64,000 nucleotides of DNA from Beijerinckiaceae bacterium (GCA_947452455.1 CANGBX010000004.1:62001-126000), one strand, 5' to 3'; shown: positions 35,545-44,488, counted from the first letter of the stretch. A program made the numbers and translations. Notes: generated from the letters alone by a model not told the origin.

Positions 35545-36534
35545 ATGGCCGGAAAACTGGCACTGACTTTGGCTTGCGGCGACTACGAAATTATTCGTGC
35601 GATAAAAGAAGGCGAGGTCAAAGCAGACGGAATTGAACTGAATGTTCTGACCCAGATGGATTCTACAACACGCCATTGGCGCTTTTTGCGAAATGGTGAT
35701 TTTGACGTGGCTGAATGTTCAGCTTCTGCTTTTATTACAGGCGTGGCACAGCAGCGCCCATTGGCGGCTTTGCCTGTTTTTCTTCATCGTCGTTTTCGTC
35801 ATGGCTTTATCTTTATCAATAAAACAAAAAGTATTTTCCACCCCAAAGATTTGATTGGCAAACGCATAGGCGTGAAATCATTTCAAATTACGGCTGGCGT
35901 CTGGTGTCGTGGTATTTTGGAAAATGAATATAGCATCCCATCTGACCAGGTTGAATGGGTCACCGAACGCGATGAAGATGTTGATTTTCAACTCACCCAT
36001 AAATTCAAAGTGACCAAGATTCCAGATGCTTATAAATCACTCGATGATATGCTCGCTGATGGCGAAATCGACGCCATGTTTGCAGGTGCTTTTCCAAAAT
36101 GTTTCTTGGCAGGGCACCCCAATGTCGGGCGCCTCTTCGAAAATTACGAAGCCGAAGAAGAAGGCTTTTTCCGCAAGACAGGCGTATTTCCGATTATGCA
36201 TGTTTTGTGCATTAAACCTAAAATTATCGAAAAACATCCTTGGGTGACAATCAATCTTTTCAAGGCTTTTGAACGCGCCAAAGATCTCGCCATGAAGCGC
36301 ATGGAAAACCCTCGCATTGTACCTTTGGCATGGTATCGCGGTGCTTGGGAGAGACAACGTGCAATCTTAGGTCATGACCCTTGGGAATATGGGCTTAGCG
36401 ATATCAATCAGAGTAATATCAACATGCTCACAGGTTATTTGCATCAACAAGGAATTACATCCACTCATATGAAGTCGGCAGAGTTATTTTTACCTGTCTC
36501 GCAAGGTCGACGTCGGGGTGAAGATAATATTTAA
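35545..36534 (+). CDS. 4,5-dihydroxyphthalate decarboxylase-like protein, copy 2
   Basis: Paralogue of the protein at 16613, 329 residues, no signal peptide. Shared marks include C-G-D-Y-E-I-I-R near the start, S-A-S-A-F-I, R-R-F-R-H-G-F-I-F-I-N-K, D-L-I-G-K-R-I-G and G-V-F-P-I-M-H. As for copy 1, the fold is a binding-protein fold and the decarboxylase label is by family only. It stands alone on the plus strand, divergent from the Bug/ModA-like pair. Confidence 0.8.
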   Translation: MAGKLALTLACGDYEIIRAIKEGEVKADGIELNVLTQMDSTTRHWRFLRNGDFDVAECSASAFITGVAQQRPLAALPVFLHRRFRHGFIFINKTKSIFHPKDLIGKRIGVKSFQITAGVWCRGILENEYSIPSDQVEWVTERDEDVDFQLTHKFKVTKIPDAYKSLDDMLADGEIDAMFAGAFPKCFLAGHPNVGRLFENYEAEEEGFFRKTGVFPIMHVLCIKPKIIEKHPWVTINLFKAFERAKDLAMKRMENPRIVPLAWYRGAWERQRAILGHDPWEYGLSDINQSNINMLTGYLHQQGITSTHMKSAELFLPVSQGRRRGEDNI

Positions 36535-36589
36535 CTGGCCTGCAGACCAAGAACGCAAATGAGTCAAATCTTAACCGAGTGAATTTTGA

Positions 36590-37492
36590 TCACACTGTCA
36601 GCACATCATAGAGAGCCGATGCGGCTGCCAGATCTTCTGGTCCCGCTCCAAGCGATTTGTAGAAAGTGATATCTTTGTCCGACCGGTCCGATGTTCCGGA
36701 CGCCACCAGATCGCAGAGCGGGCGCACTCGCGACCAATCAAATTTTTCTCCCAGCGCCAGAAATTCACCGGCCTCGCCCCGCGCCTGATCGATATCGTCT
36801 GTCACGATCAACGCACAGACATCAACCAATACAGGATCAATCTCCATGCGATTGGCTGCATTGGCCCCCACACCATTGATATGCGTGCCTGCGCGCACCG
36901 CTGCGCGGGGCACCACAAAATTCAAGGCATTGGTTGCTGTCACAACAATATCTGCCCGCACCACCGCCTTCTCCACGCTATCCGCCATGCGGATGTCGGC
37001 CCTGAGGTGCTTGCCCATCCGCTCACAAAACTCGGCAAGCTTGTCGCGCCGACGGGCATAGACGCTGACCTCTTCCATCAGGCCGAGCGCCTCCAATGCG
37101 AGCAATTGTGCAACGGCTTGGCGACCTGCGCCGATCAATCCGACGACGCGCGATTGCGGTCGCGCCATCAGACTTGCCGCCAGACCATTGGCGGCACCGG
37201 TGCGCAATTGTCCGAGCCAATCTGCCTCGCAAATCGCCAGAAGTCCCTGCGTGCGGTCATAAAGATGGATATGGAAATTGCCACTACCGTAAATTTTCAC
37301 TGCATAGCGGTCGCTCGCGGCATCACTTGCCGCCGTAATATTCATTGAATTGCCAAGCAGCTTTGCACGGCTGCGCGGCAGATTGACGACACTCCCTTGC
37401 GCCTGCGCTAGAAAAGCTTTGCGCAAAGCTGCAATCACCACATCAATGCCGAGCGCATCGCGTACACAGGCTTCGTCGATATAAATCGGCAT
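36590..37492 (-). CDS. ornithine cyclodeaminase/mu-crystallin family protein, paralogue
   Basis: Close paralogue of 7344-8249, 300 residues from ATG 37492, which gives the same M-P-x-Y-I-D-E-A start; a longer frame to 37558 has no support. The G-A-G-R-Q-A-V-A-Q-L-L-A-L nucleotide motif and L-R-T-G-A-A-N-G-L-A-A are shared almost unchanged. Two copies in separate catabolic regions suggest similar imine-reducing or amino-acid chemistry in both. Divergent from the Bug gene at 37727. Confidence 0.87.
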   Translation of the reverse strand: MPIYIDEACVRDALGIDVVIAALRKAFLAQAQGSVVNLPRSRAKLLGNSMNITAASDAASDRYAVKIYGSGNFHIHLYDRTQGLLAICEADWLGQLRTGAANGLAASLMARPQSRVVGLIGAGRQAVAQLLALEALGLMEEVSVYARRRDKLAEFCERMGKHLRADIRMADSVEKAVVRADIVVTATNALNFVVPRAAVRAGTHINGVGANAANRMEIDPVLVDVCALIVTDDIDQARGEAGEFLALGEKFDWSRVRPLCDLVASGTSDRSDKDITFYKSLGAGPEDLAAASALYDVLTV

Positions 37493-37633
37493 GTGCAAAC
37501 CTGTCCCCACCCCAGACGCCGGCAGCAGCGCCAATGTCCACAGCCATAAGGAAATCACCGGAAGCTGACAACCGCGGGCTCATGCGCACCCTTCGCAGAC
37601 GCAGCATATCGCGGGATGGAGATGCCCACGCCC

Positions 37634-37648
37634 ATGCAGATCCTGCAT
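37634..37648. promoter_or_regulatory. LysR-type box (ATGC-N7-GCAT) upstream of Bug gene
   Basis: ATGCAGATCCTGCAT is a perfect inverted repeat holding TGC-N7-GCA, the T-N11-A pattern of LysR sites. It lies 79 bases before the receptor start. The same box precedes the lysR gene (38791) and the hydrolase operon (39845). Confidence 0.7.
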
Positions 37649-37726
37649 GACCAGACCAAAGAAGGCATTGCTGAGGCCCCTACACCGCATGTTATCTATA
37701 ACGAAAAGTATTATGAGGAGCTGGTC

Positions 37727-38773
37727 ATGCGCGGAATTTTCAGGTTCTCCTGGACGATAACAGCCCTGCTGACCTGCTCGAGCCAAAATCTCAAAGCCGA
37801 GACGCCGGCCGAATTCTTCCGTGGCAAAACGATCAGCGTGATCGCCTCGACAGCGGCCGGCGGGCCTTATGATGTGGCGGCCCGTGTTCTCATCCAGTTC
37901 ATGCCCAAACATATTCCGGGCAACCCGACGCTTGTTGTGCGCAACATGCCAGGTGGCGGGCATATGCGCGCGACCAATTATCTCTACAGCCAGGCGCCAA
38001 AAGACGGGACGACTTTTGCAACACTCGTCAACAGCATTGCCGTTCATCAGGCCGTCGGCGGTGCCGGCGCCATGTATGATGCGCGCCGTTTCAGTTGGAT
38101 CGGCGCCATCGGCCAAAGCAATTTGACTGTCTATGTGACCGCACGTTCAGGCATCAAATCCATCGCCGACATGCAGAAGCGTGAAATCGTTCTGGGCGCA
38201 ACCGGTGTCGGTTCCGGCACATTCATCTATGCCAATGCGCTGAACCAGATCATCGGTACAAAATTCAAATTGATCGCCGGCTATCAGGGCTATCCTGAAA
38301 TCGACATGGCGATTGAACGCGGCGAAGTAGAAGGCATGGGCGGGCGTAGTTGGCGCGCGCTCTTGCAGGAACGCCCCGAATGGCTAGAGAAAAAAACCAT
38401 CACGATTCTCACACAAGTCGGCCCCAAACGTGAGAAAGGACTTGAAAACGTACCGCTGATGGAAGAGCTCGGCCAGAACGAGCAGCAAAAGCAAATCCTG
38501 CGCTTTATTTCCTCGCCGACCAATGCCGGCCGCCCCTATCTTGCACCGCCCGATGTGCCAGCAGACCGCCTGAAAGCTCTGCGTGCCGCCTTTGTCGCCA
38601 CGATGGAAGACAAGGATTATCTGGTTGACGCGGTGAAGCTCGGCCTCGACCTGCCCTACCGCACGGGCGCTGAACTCGAATCGGAAGTGATTGAAGTGCT
38701 CAACACGCCGCCGGGCCTGATCGAACAGGCCAAAGCGGTGATGGACCCGGGCGAGGCACCCGCCCCCAAATAA
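37727..38773 (+). CDS. Bug/TctC-like receptor
   Basis: Receptor of 348 residues. ATG 37727 follows GAGGAG; the open frame from 37616 would add 37 residues with no leader character and is rejected. The signal peptide ends near L-K-A before E-T-P, then F-F-R-G-K, A-A-G-G-P-Y-D-V-A-A-R, H-I-P-G-N-P, R-N-M-P-G-G-G-H, A-P-K-D-G-T. It probably forms a regulon with the following LysR gene and hydrolase operon through the box at 37634. Confidence 0.87.
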   Translation: MRGIFRFSWTITALLTCSSQNLKAETPAEFFRGKTISVIASTAAGGPYDVAARVLIQFMPKHIPGNPTLVVRNMPGGGHMRATNYLYSQAPKDGTTFATLVNSIAVHQAVGGAGAMYDARRFSWIGAIGQSNLTVYVTARSGIKSIADMQKREIVLGATGVGSGTFIYANALNQIIGTKFKLIAGYQGYPEIDMAIERGEVEGMGGRSWRALLQERPEWLEKKTITILTQVGPKREKGLENVPLMEELGQNEQQKQILRFISSPTNAGRPYLAPPDVPADRLKALRAAFVATMEDKDYLVDAVKLGLDLPYRTGAELESEVIEVLNTPPGLIEQAKAVMDPGEAPAPK

Positions 38774-38790
38774 CAGACCCTTTGCATCCC

Positions 38791-38807
38791 TATGCAGAGG
38801 ATGCATA
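38791..38807. promoter_or_regulatory. LysR-type box upstream of lysR
   Basis: TATGC-AGAGGAT-GCATA, a 17-base inverted repeat with T-N11-A spacing, lies 41 bases before the regulator start. It suggests autoregulation. An overlapping repeat TGCATCC...GGATGCA spans 38783-38805. Confidence 0.72.
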
Positions 38808-38848
38808 ATCTCTCTCAAAGTCGGCCAAGACCGGCGCAGGGGGGGGAT

Positions 38849-39823
38849 ATGGGAAGCATCCAACGTCTCAGCCGGCGTATACCCGGGCTGTTCCAATTGA
38901 TTGCCATTGCCGAACACCGCAGCATCAACAAGGCTGCGGAGGCACTGCATATTTCGCAATCCTCGCTGACACGTTCACTCGCCGCACTTGAAGCAGACAT
39001 CGGTGCGGCCTTGTTCGAACGCTCCGCACGCGGGGTACGCCTGACACAGGCCGGCGAGATTGCCCTCGTCCACGCTGTCGCCATCCAGAAGCAATTAAAG
39101 GGCCTGCAAGACACGTTGGAAACTTTGCTTGCGCTCAGCCCAAAACCATTGCGACTAGGCGCGACGCCGCTGGTTGAAAGCTTCTTCCTCGCACCCGCGT
39201 TGCACGCTTTGCAAAAGCGGTTTCCCAAACTCACAGTCCGCCTTGTCGAAGGCTCACGCCCCGATCTGATTACGCGACTGCGACTGCAGGAACTTGACCT
39301 TGTTCTCTCGACTTTTCCTTATCATATGCAGGAAGAAGATCTTCTTCTCAAGCCCTGCTTTGATCTGGATTTGCGGGTGGTCGTGCGCGCTGCGCATCCC
39401 CTGACTCGCCGCAGCAAACATGGTTTGCGTGATCTGGCGCAATATCGCTGGGTTTTGCCGCGCTCCGACACCGATCTCTATCGCCGTGTCAGTGATGATT
39501 TTTGTAGGGCAGGCGCTGTCTTTCCAGGCGCCTCTGTAGAAACATCCTCGCCCGGCGCCACACGCAATCTGGTTCTGGAATCGGATTATCTTGCCATTTT
39601 GCCGCTGCGCAGTGTGGAAGGCGATCTTGCCGCCGGCACGATGTGCGCATTAAGCGGAGACTGGAGTTTTCAACGTCGCACCGTCGGCTTTTTCCTTGCC
39701 TATGGCGAGATGAGCACCGAGATCCGCTATCTGCTGGATTTGCTTCTCGACAAGCCTGCACTCGCGATACCCAAATCAAATGCCGGACACATGAAACGCA
39801 TGGCCGAGGCCGGTTTTGCATAA
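38849..39823 (+). CDS. LysR-type transcriptional regulator
   Basis: LysR-family regulator of 324 residues. ATG 38849 is preceded by GGGGGGG; a frame from 38792 would add a meaningless tail. The winged helix-turn-helix is at about 14-72 (S-I-N-K-A-A-E-A-L-H-I-S-Q-S-S-L-T-R), followed by the periplasmic-binding-like effector domain. It sits between a Bug gene and the hydrolase-molybdenum hydroxylase-UbiD operon, each with an identical-spacing TGC-N7-GCA box, so it is their likely activator. The effector is probably the pathway substrate or an intermediate. Confidence 0.92.
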   Translation: MGSIQRLSRRIPGLFQLIAIAEHRSINKAAEALHISQSSLTRSLAALEADIGAALFERSARGVRLTQAGEIALVHAVAIQKQLKGLQDTLETLLALSPKPLRLGATPLVESFFLAPALHALQKRFPKLTVRLVEGSRPDLITRLRLQELDLVLSTFPYHMQEEDLLLKPCFDLDLRVVVRAAHPLTRRSKHGLRDLAQYRWVLPRSDTDLYRRVSDDFCRAGAVFPGASVETSSPGATRNLVLESDYLAILPLRSVEGDLAAGTMCALSGDWSFQRRTVGFFLAYGEMSTEIRYLLDLLLDKPALAIPKSNAGHMKRMAEAGFA

Positions 39824-39844
39824 CCGGCCTTCTGCGGACCGTCC

Positions 39845-39861
39845 TATGCTGAACATGCATA
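39845..39861. promoter_or_regulatory. LysR-type box upstream of the hydrolase operon
   Basis: TATGC-TGAACAT-GCATA, 40 bases before the hydrolase start, has the same arms and spacing as the box at 38791-38807 but a different centre. This supports selection on the arms, as expected for a protein-binding site. Confidence 0.72.
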
Positions 39862-39901
39862 AGAAGACAAGCGCGACCGGCACCCAAAAGGACTGACATA
39901 G

Positions 39902-40804
39902 ATGAGCGAGACAGCAATTGCCTTCCAATCAAATGGTGTGGAACTGATTGGCACAATCCGCGTGCCGGACGGACTGAAGGCAGGCGAAAAAAGACCGGCC
40001 TTCATTGTCATGCATGGCTTCGGCAGCACGAGTTCAGCAGGCAATGTTTTGGCGCCCTGCGCCATTCTGGAAAAACTCGGCTATGTGACACTGCGCTACG
40101 ACCAGCGCGGATGCGGGCAGAGCGGGGGCCCGCGCGGCCATCTCATCATGCAGGAACAAGTCGCCGATGCGCGCAATGCGCTGACCTTTCTCGCGCAGCA
40201 TGAATATGTTCAAGGCGACAAGATCGGTATGCTAGGCTCGAGTTTCGGGGCTGCCATTTCTGTTTACACTGCCGGTATTGATCAGCGCGTCGGCGCTGTT
40301 GTTTCAGCTTCAGGTTTCGGCCATGGCGCACGCAAATTCCGCGGGCAGCACAAAAGCGATGCCGAATGGGCGGCTTTCACCAAAATGCTCGCAGACGGCC
40401 GCGCCCACCGCGAAAAAACCGGCGAGCCGTTAATGGTGGACCGATATGCCATTGTGCCGATCCCGCAGGGCTTGCGCACCCATGTGCTGAAAGGCTCCAT
40501 CCTGACATTCACGGCCGATACGGCGCAGAGCATTCACGATTTCAATCCGGAAGATGTTATCGGACAGATTACGCCGCGACCTGTTCTGCTGATGCATTCC
40601 ACTTCGGATTCCGTAACGCCGGTCGAACAGGCGCTTGGTCTCTTCAAAAAATCGGAATCACCGACCGATCTGTTTCTCTTCGCCGAGACAGATCATTTCA
40701 TGTTCGCCGAACATAACCAGCGCGTGCATCGCGTGCTCGAAGACTGGCTTGCGGCCTGGTTCCCCGCACAGGGTAACCCGACGCAGAAAACGGGTGGGCA
40801 TTAA
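39902..40804 (+). CDS. alpha/beta hydrolase
   Basis: Alpha/beta-hydrolase fold enzyme of 300 residues, similar to dienelactone hydrolase / S15-type or acyl-esterase families. The nucleophile elbow is G112-S-S114-F-G116; the oxyanion segment M-H-G-F-G-S lies at about 37-42, and the D-x-R-G-C-G motif at 67-72. A late E-T-D-H provides the likely histidine. It is the first gene of a tight operon (the stop overlaps the next start, TAATG) and probably opens the pathway by splitting an ester, thioester, lactone or amide. Confidence 0.87.
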   Translation: MSETAIAFQSNGVELIGTIRVPDGLKAGEKRPAFIVMHGFGSTSSAGNVLAPCAILEKLGYVTLRYDQRGCGQSGGPRGHLIMQEQVADARNALTFLAQHEYVQGDKIGMLGSSFGAAISVYTAGIDQRVGAVVSASGFGHGARKFRGQHKSDAEWAAFTKMLADGRAHREKTGEPLMVDRYAIVPIPQGLRTHVLKGSILTFTADTAQSIHDFNPEDVIGQITPRPVLLMHSTSDSVTPVEQALGLFKKSESPTDLFLFAETDHFMFAEHNQRVHRVLEDWLAAWFPAQGNPTQKTGGH

Positions 40805-43143
40805 TGCAGCACGCCGGAAAAACCGGACATGCACGGCTGGAAGACGATCGCCTGTTGCGCGGACAGGGTCGCTTTGTCGATGATCTCGATGTGCCTGATC
40901 TTTTGCATGTTGTTTTTTTGCGCAGCGCCTATGCGCATGCACGGATCGGAAAAATCGACAAAAGCACGGCCGAAAAAATTGTCGGCGTGCATGCTGTTCT
41001 GACGCTGGCCGATCTGAAAGAGGTTCTGACCTGCGAGCGTCTGCCGGCAGCAACACCCGCCAGCGCCATCCACTTTCATGTCGATCCTTGTATCCTGGTA
41101 AAAGATGAAGCCTGTTATGTCGGCGAGCCGATTGCCATGGTGGTCGCGGATACGCGCGCCATTGCCGAAGATGCGGCAGCACTCATCGAAATCGATGCCG
41201 AAATTTTGCCAGCGGTCACTGAGATCCGCGCGGGTCTTTCGTCCGACAGTCCGCGCACGCGCCTCGACCAACCGGATAATTGCGTCGCCCGCTGGACCAT
41301 CGGCTATGGCGATTGCGAAAGTGCTTTTGCAAAAGCCGCGCATAAGATTTCAGCCTCTTTCGAATTGCACAAGGGGGGCGCCATTCCGATGGAAGGACGC
41401 GGGCTTTTGGCGCGACCCGATCCGCTTGACGGTGTTTTGACCGTCTGGGACAGCACGCAAATGCCCCACCGCGTGAAGCGTGTGCTGGTTACCACTTTGG
41501 GCCTCAATGAAAACCAGATCCGCGTGATCGCGCCTGATGTCGGTGGCGGCTTTGGCCCGAAAGGCCCCGTCTATGCGGAAGAAGTCGCCGTCAGTGCGGC
41601 AGCGCTGCTTTTGCAAAAGCCGCTGAAATGGATCGAAGACCGTTACGAGAATTTTATCTCGACCAATCAGGAACGCGATCAATATTGGGATGTCGAAGGC
41701 GCGTTCGATGCAGACGGCCGCTTGCTCGGTATTCGCGGCACGCTATTGCATGACCACGGCGCCTGCACGCCATCGGGCATCCAGCTGCCGCAGAATTCGA
41801 CGACCAATCTGATCGGCCCCTATATTCTGCCTACCTACAAACTCGACGTTTCGCTATGCCTAACCAATAAAACGCCGACCACATCGACGCGCGGCGCTGG
41901 TCGTCCGCAAGGCACTTTTGTCATGGAGCGCCTGCTCGACCGCATGGCAGCCAAGCTGGGCATCGGTCGCGATGAGATCCGCCGACGCAACCTGATCCCC
42001 GCCGATGCGCTTCCCTATGTCACGCAAGTGCTGACGCGCGACGGTCTGCCGATGACCTATGACAGCGGCGATTATCCCGAATGCCAGCGGCGCGCATTGG
42101 AGGCGGCCGGCTGGCATGATTTTCTGGCCCGCCAGAAAGCAGCGCGCGAAAAGGGCCGATGGATTGGCCTCGGTCTCTCCAATTATGTGGAAGGCACTGG
42201 GCGCGGCCCGTTCGAAACAGCCTCGCTGCGCATCGGGCCGTCGGGAAAAATTTTGGTCGCCAGCGGTGCAGCCTCGCAGGGGCAGGGCACATCAACCATG
42301 CTTGCGCATATTGCGGCAAAAGTTCTGGGCGTACGCCCCGAGGTCATTGACGTCACGTGCGGCGATACACATGCGATTGCCATGGGCCTTGGCGCCTATG
42401 CCAGCCGCCAAACTGTCACGGCGGGCAATGCCCTGCATGCGGCCTCGCTTGAAATTGCACAAAAGATCAAACAGACCGCTGCCCATCTTCTCGAAGTCTC
42501 TGCCGATGACCTCGAATTGCGGGACAGCTTTGTGCAGGTGAAAGGCGTTGCCTCCATGAAGAAGAGCTTTGGCGAGATTGCCAAAACCCTCAGCGGCAAT
42601 GCGGGCTTTGCTTTACCTGGCGGCATGAAGCCCGGGCTCTTTGCTGCCGTTGATTTCGAGCCGCCGGCCATTACCTACACCAACGGCACGCATCTGGCGG
42701 AAGTCGAAGTCGATATTCGCACCGGCCACATCAAAATTACACGCTATGTCATCGTTCATGATTGCGGCAATATGATCAATCCGCAGATTGTCGAAGGACA
42801 GGTGCTCGGCGGTGTCGTGCATGGCATCAGCGCCACACTTTTCGAATGGATTCGCCATGATGCGCAGGGACAGCCTCTCACTGTCAGTCTGGCAGATTAT
42901 CTTCTGCCGACCGCCCATGATGTGCCGCGTATAGAAATCCACCATATGGAATCGCCGACACCGCTCAATCCGCTCGGTGTCAAAGGTGCGGCCGAAAGCG
43001 GCACGATCGGTGCGCCGGCTGCCATTGTCTCGGCGATTGAAGATGCGCTCGCACCGTTGAAGATCGAAATCAGCCAATTGCCAGTCACACCGCAGAGATT
43101 GCAGAAGCTGATTCGCAAAGCACAGGCCGGAGGCTCGCCATGA
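40804..43143 (+). CDS. molybdenum hydroxylase large (molybdopterin-binding) subunit
   Basis: Xanthine-dehydrogenase-family catalytic subunit, 779 residues. G-G-G-F-G-P-K-G near 248-255 binds molybdopterin, R-G-A-G-R-P-Q-G near 362 is the aldehyde/xanthine-type loop, and the catalytic glutamate is Glu731 in K-G-A-A-E-S-G. The CO dehydrogenase active-site Cys loop (A-Y-R-C-S-F-R) is absent, so this is a hydroxylase of an aldehyde or N-heteroaromatic ring, not CO dehydrogenase. With the two genes that follow it forms an L-M-S enzyme in the cytoplasm. It needs a MCD or MPT cofactor made elsewhere. Confidence 0.93.
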   Translation: MQHAGKTGHARLEDDRLLRGQGRFVDDLDVPDLLHVVFLRSAYAHARIGKIDKSTAEKIVGVHAVLTLADLKEVLTCERLPAATPASAIHFHVDPCILVKDEACYVGEPIAMVVADTRAIAEDAAALIEIDAEILPAVTEIRAGLSSDSPRTRLDQPDNCVARWTIGYGDCESAFAKAAHKISASFELHKGGAIPMEGRGLLARPDPLDGVLTVWDSTQMPHRVKRVLVTTLGLNENQIRVIAPDVGGGFGPKGPVYAEEVAVSAAALLLQKPLKWIEDRYENFISTNQERDQYWDVEGAFDADGRLLGIRGTLLHDHGACTPSGIQLPQNSTTNLIGPYILPTYKLDVSLCLTNKTPTTSTRGAGRPQGTFVMERLLDRMAAKLGIGRDEIRRRNLIPADALPYVTQVLTRDGLPMTYDSGDYPECQRRALEAAGWHDFLARQKAAREKGRWIGLGLSNYVEGTGRGPFETASLRIGPSGKILVASGAASQGQGTSTMLAHIAAKVLGVRPEVIDVTCGDTHAIAMGLGAYASRQTVTAGNALHAASLEIAQKIKQTAAHLLEVSADDLELRDSFVQVKGVASMKKSFGEIAKTLSGNAGFALPGGMKPGLFAAVDFEPPAITYTNGTHLAEVEVDIRTGHIKITRYVIVHDCGNMINPQIVEGQVLGGVVHGISATLFEWIRHDAQGQPLTVSLADYLLPTAHDVPRIEIHHMESPTPLNPLGVKGAAESGTIGAPAAIVSAIEDALAPLKIEISQLPVTPQRLQKLIRKAQAGGSP

Positions 43144-43994
43144 AAGCCGCCGGCTTTGGCTATCACCGGCCCGAGACCATGGCCGAATTGCTGACGCTCC
43201 TTGCCGATCTTCCCGATGCACGCATCATAGCCGGCGGACAATCGTTGATGCCGATGATGAACTTCCGCGTCGCCATGCCACAACATCTCGTCGACATCGA
43301 AAAAATCGACGGACTCGACAGCATCAATCTGCGCGATGGAACTTTACAGATCGGCGCCATGGTGCGACAAGCCGATGCACTCGCCTCGCCTGTCATCAAG
43401 AAAAATTGTCCGGTACTGGCCGACGCAATTGCCTATATCGGTCACCAGCAGACCCGTAATCGCGGCACTGTCGGGGGCAGCCTGTGCCATCTCGATCCGG
43501 CTTCCGAAATTCCGCTCGTCTGCGCCCTGCTTGACGCGCAGCTCTATATTGCAAGCCGACGCGGGACGCGCATGATGAATTTCCGCGATTTTGCCGATGC
43601 GCCGCTGACGACATCGCTCGCAGAAGATGAAATTCTCACCCGTATTGACCTGCCTATTTGTGATCCCGACACGCGTCACGGCTTTGGCGAATATGCCCGC
43701 CGTTCGGGTGACTTTGCTGTTGTAGCCGTCGCGACGCATTTGCGCTTTGCTGGAGAAACCATCACAGAAGCGCGCATGGCTTTTGCGGGCCTTGGCGCCA
43801 TTCAGGCGCGCGCTGACAGGCTGGAAATGTTTGCAACGAGCCAGAAGCTGAGCCCTGCATTGATCGATAAATTGGCGCAAGAAGCCGCGCAAATGCCAGC
43901 AGAAAGTGATCTGCATCATGATGCAGATTACAAGCGGCATCTGGCAGCCTGTCTCCTGCGCGAGGTTCTGGAAAGGATTTTGCGCCATGGATGA
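43140..43994 (+). CDS. molybdenum hydroxylase FAD-binding (medium) subunit
   Basis: FAD subunit of 284 residues (CoxM-like). I-I-A-G-G-Q-S-L-M-P-M-M-N-F-R near 33-47 is the first FAD motif and the T-R-N-R-G-T-V-G-G-S-L-C-H-L-D-P second motif is near 105-120. It overlaps the large-subunit stop by four bases (ATGA) and the iron-sulfur gene by eight. Electrons pass from the Mo site through the iron-sulfur subunit to this flavin. Confidence 0.93.
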   Translation: MKAAGFGYHRPETMAELLTLLADLPDARIIAGGQSLMPMMNFRVAMPQHLVDIEKIDGLDSINLRDGTLQIGAMVRQADALASPVIKKNCPVLADAIAYIGHQQTRNRGTVGGSLCHLDPASEIPLVCALLDAQLYIASRRGTRMMNFRDFADAPLTTSLAEDEILTRIDLPICDPDTRHGFGEYARRSGDFAVVAVATHLRFAGETITEARMAFAGLGAIQARADRLEMFATSQKLSPALIDKLAQEAAQMPAESDLHHDADYKRHLAACLLREVLERILRHG

Positions 43995-44475
43995 GCGCAT
44001 CATCACAATCGAAGTGAACGGGAAACAGTACAGGCTGAAGGTGCCAGTTCGCGAAAATCTCGCCGATTTTCTGCGCCACCGCCTTCATCTCACCGGCACA
44101 CATACGGGCTGCGAACATGGCGTTTGCGGCTCCTGCACCATTTTGCTCGACAGCCGCTCGGTGCGCTCCTGCCTGATTCTTGCCGTGCAATGCGATGGCA
44201 GATCCGTGCGGACAGTCGAAAGCCTGGCAGATGCAGCCGGCAAACTCGACCCCTTGCAGGATGCTTTTTCGCGCCATCATGCTTTGCAATGCGGCTTCTG
44301 CACTCCGGGCGTATTGATGACGCTTGTCGAGTTGCGCGAAAACGCTGATCCCTCCGAGATCAACGAAGACATGATCCGCGAAAAGCTCTCAGGCAATCTG
44401 TGCCGCTGCACCGGCTATCAGGGCATGGTGGATGCTGCGCTTGAAACTCTCTCTCGGCCCGACAAACGGCTGTGA
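43987..44475 (+). CDS. molybdenum hydroxylase [2Fe-2S] (small) subunit
   Basis: Iron-sulfur subunit of 162 residues. Plant-type cluster cysteines Cys42, Cys47, Cys50 and Cys62, and the second cluster Cys102, Cys105, Cys139 and Cys141 (C-G-F-C and C-R-C-T-G), are all present. The start at 43987 sits inside the end of the FAD gene; the longer frame from 43906 overlaps it further and is not needed. Order L-M-S differs from the common M-S-L or S-M-L of CO dehydrogenase clusters. Confidence 0.93.
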   Translation: MDERIITIEVNGKQYRLKVPVRENLADFLRHRLHLTGTHTGCEHGVCGSCTILLDSRSVRSCLILAVQCDGRSVRTVESLADAAGKLDPLQDAFSRHHALQCGFCTPGVLMTLVELRENADPSEINEDMIREKLSGNLCRCTGYQGMVDAALETLSRPDKRL

Positions 44476-44488
44476 AAAGGACTCCGCA

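Noticed and set aside
40804-44475. Carbon monoxide dehydrogenase (coxLMS)
   Set aside because: The large subunit lacks the active-site Cys loop of true CO dehydrogenases and the gene order is L-M-S.
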